Source: Halichoerus grypus (lineage: Eukaryota > Chordata > Mammalia > Carnivora > Phocidae). Taken from it: a stretch of DNA of 64,000 bases. The position numbers were made by a program, and so were the translations under genes. Positions 26,701 to 32,700 of the stretch are shown here, one piece after another. Numbering within the stretch: position 1 is the first letter of the stretch; each line of letters opens with the position of its first letter. The notes under the pieces are model-generated. The model searched no databases and was not told the origin of the DNA. It was given only the letters and a program-made list of their open reading frames with translations. Location of the stretch: positions 76,045,562 through 76,109,561 of the forward strand of contig NC_135719.1 of NCBI RefSeq assembly GCF_964656455.1, in the 5' to 3' direction.

Positions 26701-29700
26701 AGCCTTTAGGAAACCATCCAGCTCATCCCAGCTTAACCTCTGGCACGTAGCTAATCTAAGAAACCACATATTCAGTGATGAAATAGTGAGAAAAAGGAAC
26801 CTAGCACGAGCTCGATTTATACAGGGAAAAAAAGGAGGGCAGCAAAACGTACCGACAAGACATTTGCTTCAAAAACATGTTGGCCCGGAACAGATTGAAA
26901 ACTTTGAATACACATTTGGCTGTGAATTTTAAAATGCTTAATGAAGTAACCATTTCTGTGGGGAAGGCTACAAAGCAGAGAAATTTAATAACTCAGGAAG
27001 AGATGAAATGTGAGCTGGAAGAAAATAAAAGCACAGAAATGGAGACAAAGTTGAAAGGAGTACAAGGACACACTGAACACTCCATGTAGAAAGTGAAAAT
27101 GAGAAACGAGTAACTTTGAAATATAGAAAGCTTAGAAGTAGAAGAACCTCAATATCTGAGTCCTTTAATTTATAACAGAAAAACTTAAGTAATAAAGGAA
27201 AGTTCTCTCTCTCATAACAAGACAAAAGTGAAATGGCTCCACCGCTGAGTTACAGAGTGACTCCATGATGTCATCAAAGACCAAGGTTCATTTCATCCTT
27301 CTGCTCTGCCATTCTGAGTGTGTGAGTCCAGTTCTCAGATAAGCTTTCTACATGGTCAGGTTGGCAACAGAAATTTCCAGGGATTACATCCACACGTAAG
27401 AGCAAAGCACTTAAATCCAAAATATAAGAACTCCTATCTATAACAGTCATTGTTAAATAAACACAGCCCAATACAAAATTGGCGAACGAATAGTCACTTT
27501 ACACAAGAAGACATAGGAATGGCCAATAAGCACATGCAAAGTGCTTACCATCATTCCTTGTCAGGGGAATGCAGATTAAAACTACAGTGAGGTACACTGC
27601 ACACCAAATAGATTGGCTAAAATTGGCAAAATTGACAGTGTACCAGTTGTTGGCAAGGATGTGGAGCAACTGGAACTCTGAATCTAGAACAGTGCTGGTG
27701 AATGTGTAGAGTGGTACAGCACCTTTGGAAAACAGTTTGACAGTTTCTCATAAAGTTAAACATACACTTTCCATACAGCTAAGCAATTTCACTTATACTC
27801 ATTCAAGAACAGTGAAAATATATGTCCACAAAAATATTTATGCATGAATTGCGGCTTTATTCAAGATAGCCCCAAACCAAATGCAAACTGCTACAGCCAC
27901 TGTGGAAAACAGTATGGTGGTTCCTCAGAAACTTAAAAATAGATCTGCCCTATGATCCAGCAATTGCGCTACTGGGTATTTACCCAAAGAATACAAAAAC
28001 ACTAGTTCAAAGGGGTACACGCACCCCTATGTTTATAGCAGCATTATTTACAATAGCCAAATTATGAAGCAGCCCAAGTGTCCATCGATTGATAAATGAA
28101 TAAAGAAGATATGAGATATGTGTGTGTTTATACACACACAATGGAATATCATTCAGACATTTAAAATTCTGCCATTTGCAACAACATGGATGGAGCTAGA
28201 GAATATAATGCTATAAGCAAAATAAGTCAGAGAAAGACAAATGCCATATGATTTAACTGATAAGGAATTTCAGAAACAAAACATGAGCAAAAGGGGGGGA
28301 AACAAATTAAGAAACACTCAATTATAGAGAACAGTCTCTATGGGGAGGAGGATGGTGGGTTGGGTGAAGTAGGGGATGGGGATTAAGGAGTGCACTTGCC
28401 ATGACAAGCACCAGGTGATGTGTAGAATTGTTGAATCAGTATACTGTACACCTGAAACTAAAATAACACTGTATGTTAACTACACTGGAATCAAAATTTA
28501 AAACAAAACAAAAAAGCCCCAAACCAGAAACAACGCAAATGACATGAACAGGTAAATGGGTAAACAAATGTGGTATATCTATTCATCGGAATACTATTCA
28601 ACAGTCAAAATGTATGAACTTCTAATAGACACAACACATGGATGAATCTCAAAAACATGGCAACTCAAAGAAGCCAAAAAAAAAAAACTTTATGATTCCA
28701 TTTTTAAGGAATTTTAGACAAGCAAAAAGTAATCTGTAGTGACAGAAAGCAGATCAGTGTTTGCCCAGGGCTTGGGGATACCGTTTTGACTACAAAGGGG
28801 CCTGAAATAATGGAAATCTTCATTGTGGTGCTTACCTAGGAGCATATATTGTCAAAATTTATCGAAGTAGACACTTCAAGTTTGGAGTGCATTTTATTAT
28901 ATGTGAATTATACTTCTGTGAAGTTGATTAAAAAGAAATGTTTTGTAAAATTCCTAAAGGTATGGACCATGAATTATAGCTTATGCACATAAGCACTTAA
29001 ACTTTTTTTGTTGAATTAGTGAAAAAGTGATAAATGCCTGAATGTCAATATCAGATTGAAACCTGCATGAACTTTCCTAGTTATATAGTTTCAAACTGAA
29101 CAAAAAGTACTATGAAAATTACTTGTTTATTTTTTGTGTGTCAGAAGGATGCTATCCATGAGAACTAAGAATATGTTAAATAATAAGTGAGCATACTAAG
29201 TTATACTGCTGGGCATCAAATGGGAATACCAGGTAATAAGATTAACAGGTCCCTGCATCCAGGGAGTTGGGCAGTCTAGTAGGGGAAGACTGTTAATTCT
29301 ATAGATAGTAATTCGGTTGTCAGCAGAGGTAAAGATCAGTGCTGTAAGTGTAATAACATAGGGACGTAGCCTAATCTGGTTACTAAGGTTTATTTCATAG
29401 TGTTCATTAAGTGGTTTTCTCAATTCCAAGTATATGATCATGTTTTCTTTTTGGATTGATTATCTTAATGATAAGATTTTTATTTCTAGCATATTATTTA
29501 AATTATCTCTCTAGAGTCTTATTATTGTGCTTTGAAAATATACCGTATCTCCCATTTTTTCTTCCTAGGTGACAACTGTTGACAGATTTCAAGGTCAACA
29601 GAATGATTATATTCTTCTTTCTCTAGTACGAACCAGGGCAGTGGGCCATCTGAGGTACATAAGGAAAACTTTTTTATATTATTGAAATTTATTATCTGCT

Positions 29701-32700
29701 TCAATTTTGAACTGCTTTGGCTAAGTGGTTTTAAATTTTTTTAAGCTTAAAGCATAATTAATTGTTACAGCAGCATTTGGTTTGGCAAGCTTCTTGTTGG
29801 AGTATAACACTATCATATTCTTTGTAGCGTTAACTATTGTCATTGCTTCTGAATTTTTTGAATCTTAAATATTTTAGTACATTTACTTTTTAGTCTTCAG
29901 TAACACTCAGAGATAGCATTTTATTATGAAATCTTAATATCTTACATTTGTCAGAAACAGTATCAGAAATTAAAAGAGGTAAGGTGGTAAAAAGTCTTCA
30001 GAGTACATTTTTCATTGCACAGGATTTCTGACTTTTTTTCTCACACAGTCTTTCAGCTTCACTGTTAGAGGATAATGGAACCATTTGTTCTCCCAGGATT
30101 AAGAACTGTCAAAACAAACAATAACCTATTTTTATCATTTATTGTGATGTATTTATGTGCTAGAGATTTATGGGAATAATATCTTCTTATTATAAAGCAG
30201 CCATTTAGTTTTATATAAACCTTCATCTCGTATGACTTACTAACAAAACTATAATGAGAGTTCATTTTATTATTTTATTTGGTGGATATAAAGAGAAAAG
30301 TCTCCAAGCTCTCATAATGTTGTCATTAAGTCAAAATCTATTTGGAGCTTAGCCCAGTGATCAAGTTCCATTAGAATGATAACTTTTATGTAAGAGTAAA
30401 CAAAGATGTAATGTTTTGAGAAATTGTTTCAAAACTATTGCATTCTAAAATAGCTTATTTTTGCTTATCAAACATGTATTTGGAGACGAACTTTTCTAAA
30501 AAGCAGTTCCTTTTCCGGAAGCATTGAGATGTATAGCTGCTGTCTGAATGGGGCATCATTATGATTTACATAATTAAAATCTCCAAAACTCACAGTATGA
30601 ATACATGAATAATGCCTCATCCCCTCCCCATCTTTTTTCTTAACTGTGTCATGCTTTTGTCTTTTTCACATTCTTACGACTTGACTTCTTGTTCCATAAT
30701 TCTAATGTAGCTACTTAGACCTTTTTATCAGTGCATTAGTCATGATTTCCTCCACTCACAAAAACAAAAACATCAACATAGAGGTTAGTGATAAAGCAGT
30801 AACTTTACTTGGTTTAACTAGTCACTTGATATTGATTAACTTAATCTGTTTATTCTGTTCAGTTTTTAAGAAGCTTAACTTTTTATTGCCATAACTTCAC
30901 AGGAATATTTAGTAGAATAAGTAAAAAAAAAAAAAAGAAGAAGAAAAGCTGCATGCATATGTTATTAATCTTGAACTATGCTAATTAATTTTGTTTCCCA
31001 AAGGGATGTCCGTCGCTTAGTGGTGGCCATGTCTAGAGCCAGACTTGGACTGTATATCTTCGCAAGAGTATCCCTCTTCCAAAACTGTTTTGAACTAACT
31101 CCAGCTTTCAGCCAGCTTACTGCCCGTCCACTTCATCTGCATATAATTCCGACAGAACCTTTCCCAACCAGTAGAAAGGTAGGACTCTTTCTTCATCGTA
31201 TAGAGCAGCTGTCTCCTATAGATGACCACAGTAGCTAGGAACCAGCATCACATAGATCATCCGATCACTGGTTTAGGGTGCTCCTTACACTGTGGAACTG
31301 AATTCGATTTTCTGTGCAAAATAATAATACATGCTAACATTTATCGAGCACTCACTAGTATCAGGCAATTAGCTCTTCCCATACATTATCTCATTTCATC
31401 TCATTTAAGAGTCCTGTTCAGTAGGTTTTCTTATTAACCCCATTTTATGTATGGGGAAACAGGATTAGCGAAGTTAAGTAGTTTGGTCATGCATCTCATA
31501 GATGGAGAATCCCAAGTTTTGAAAACCCAGGCAGTGTGACTCCAGAATCCATGTTAATCACTGTACTTTACTGCCTCTGTTCAGCTCTTTAATTGATAAC
31601 AGAGTAATAAACGGCTTAGCTCTTGGAGAACCCTGAAGAAATCTACACTTTGGAGAATGTAGGAGGGGACAGCAACAAAGGACATACTCAGAAGTGCCAC
31701 TCCCCTCCCTCCACATTCCTGCTACCCTTTTCATATCCCTCCTCCTTGCTCCCCTTTCTCACCCCCCACCCCAGTCCCTTTAGTTTCTGGTTTATCCTTC
31801 CTATATTCCTTTTGCATAAAGAAGCAAATACCTGTTTATTTTTTTATATTGTTTTCTTTCTTTCATAAAGGTTAGCATACTAACTAATCTTAAGGTTGTG
31901 ACTTTTGAGCTTTGCATTTTTCTTTTCTTTTTTTTTAAGATTTTATTTATTCATTTGAGACAGAGAGATGCAGAGAGAGAGCATGAGCAGGGAAGAGGCG
32001 GAGGGAGAGGGAGAAGCAGGCTCCCCGCCGAGCCAGGAGCCAGACGTGGGGCTCGATCCCAGGACCCTGGGATCATGACCTGAGCCGAAGGCAGACGCTT
32101 AACCGACTGAGCCACCCAGGCGCCCCATGGGCTTTGCATTTTTCATTTAATGCAGTGTCTTAGAGGTCCATTTGGATTTTAAATAAAGCTCTTTTAAATG
32201 TTCACAATACACTTCTTTCCCTCCTTCCGAAGAAAAAGATGAAATTATGTGTATTTGTTTTATAATAAGACTGAGTGCATTTTTTTATCTTTTTTTTTCT
32301 TTCCTTAAGAAATGCTGCAGTGCAGGAATAGAAGGATAAGGGTGGAATGATATGATGGGGTGGGGCCATGAGAAGCCTTGAGTGTCAGCTTCTGAAGTCT
32401 GGACACAGTCCTGTAGCTCTGAGTTTCTCAGTCTTTTGTGGGCTGATTATTACACAGGCAGATTCCGAGCACAAGGTCTGAGGCACAGCCTTCTTATGCA
32501 GAGGCTGCAGGAACACACCAGGAGGCACATGGAGATCAGGCAGTGCCAACGAGCAGAAGGCTTGAAAACCAGTGCTTTACCCGACACCCAGGGGGCTAAG
32601 CACTAAGAGCATCTCCCCATCTTCCGCTCAAGAGACCGGTGTCGGAGGCCAAGAGGGCTGCACGGCTAGCACTACATCTCAGAAGAGGCAGCTCCTAGCG

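Noticed and set aside
31179..31238. Reading frame continuing past the exon 14 donor
   Set aside because: The donor AAG|GTAGGA and the next exon ([10 protein letters not shown]) fit the AQR family. The 19-residue extension does not, so it is treated as intron.
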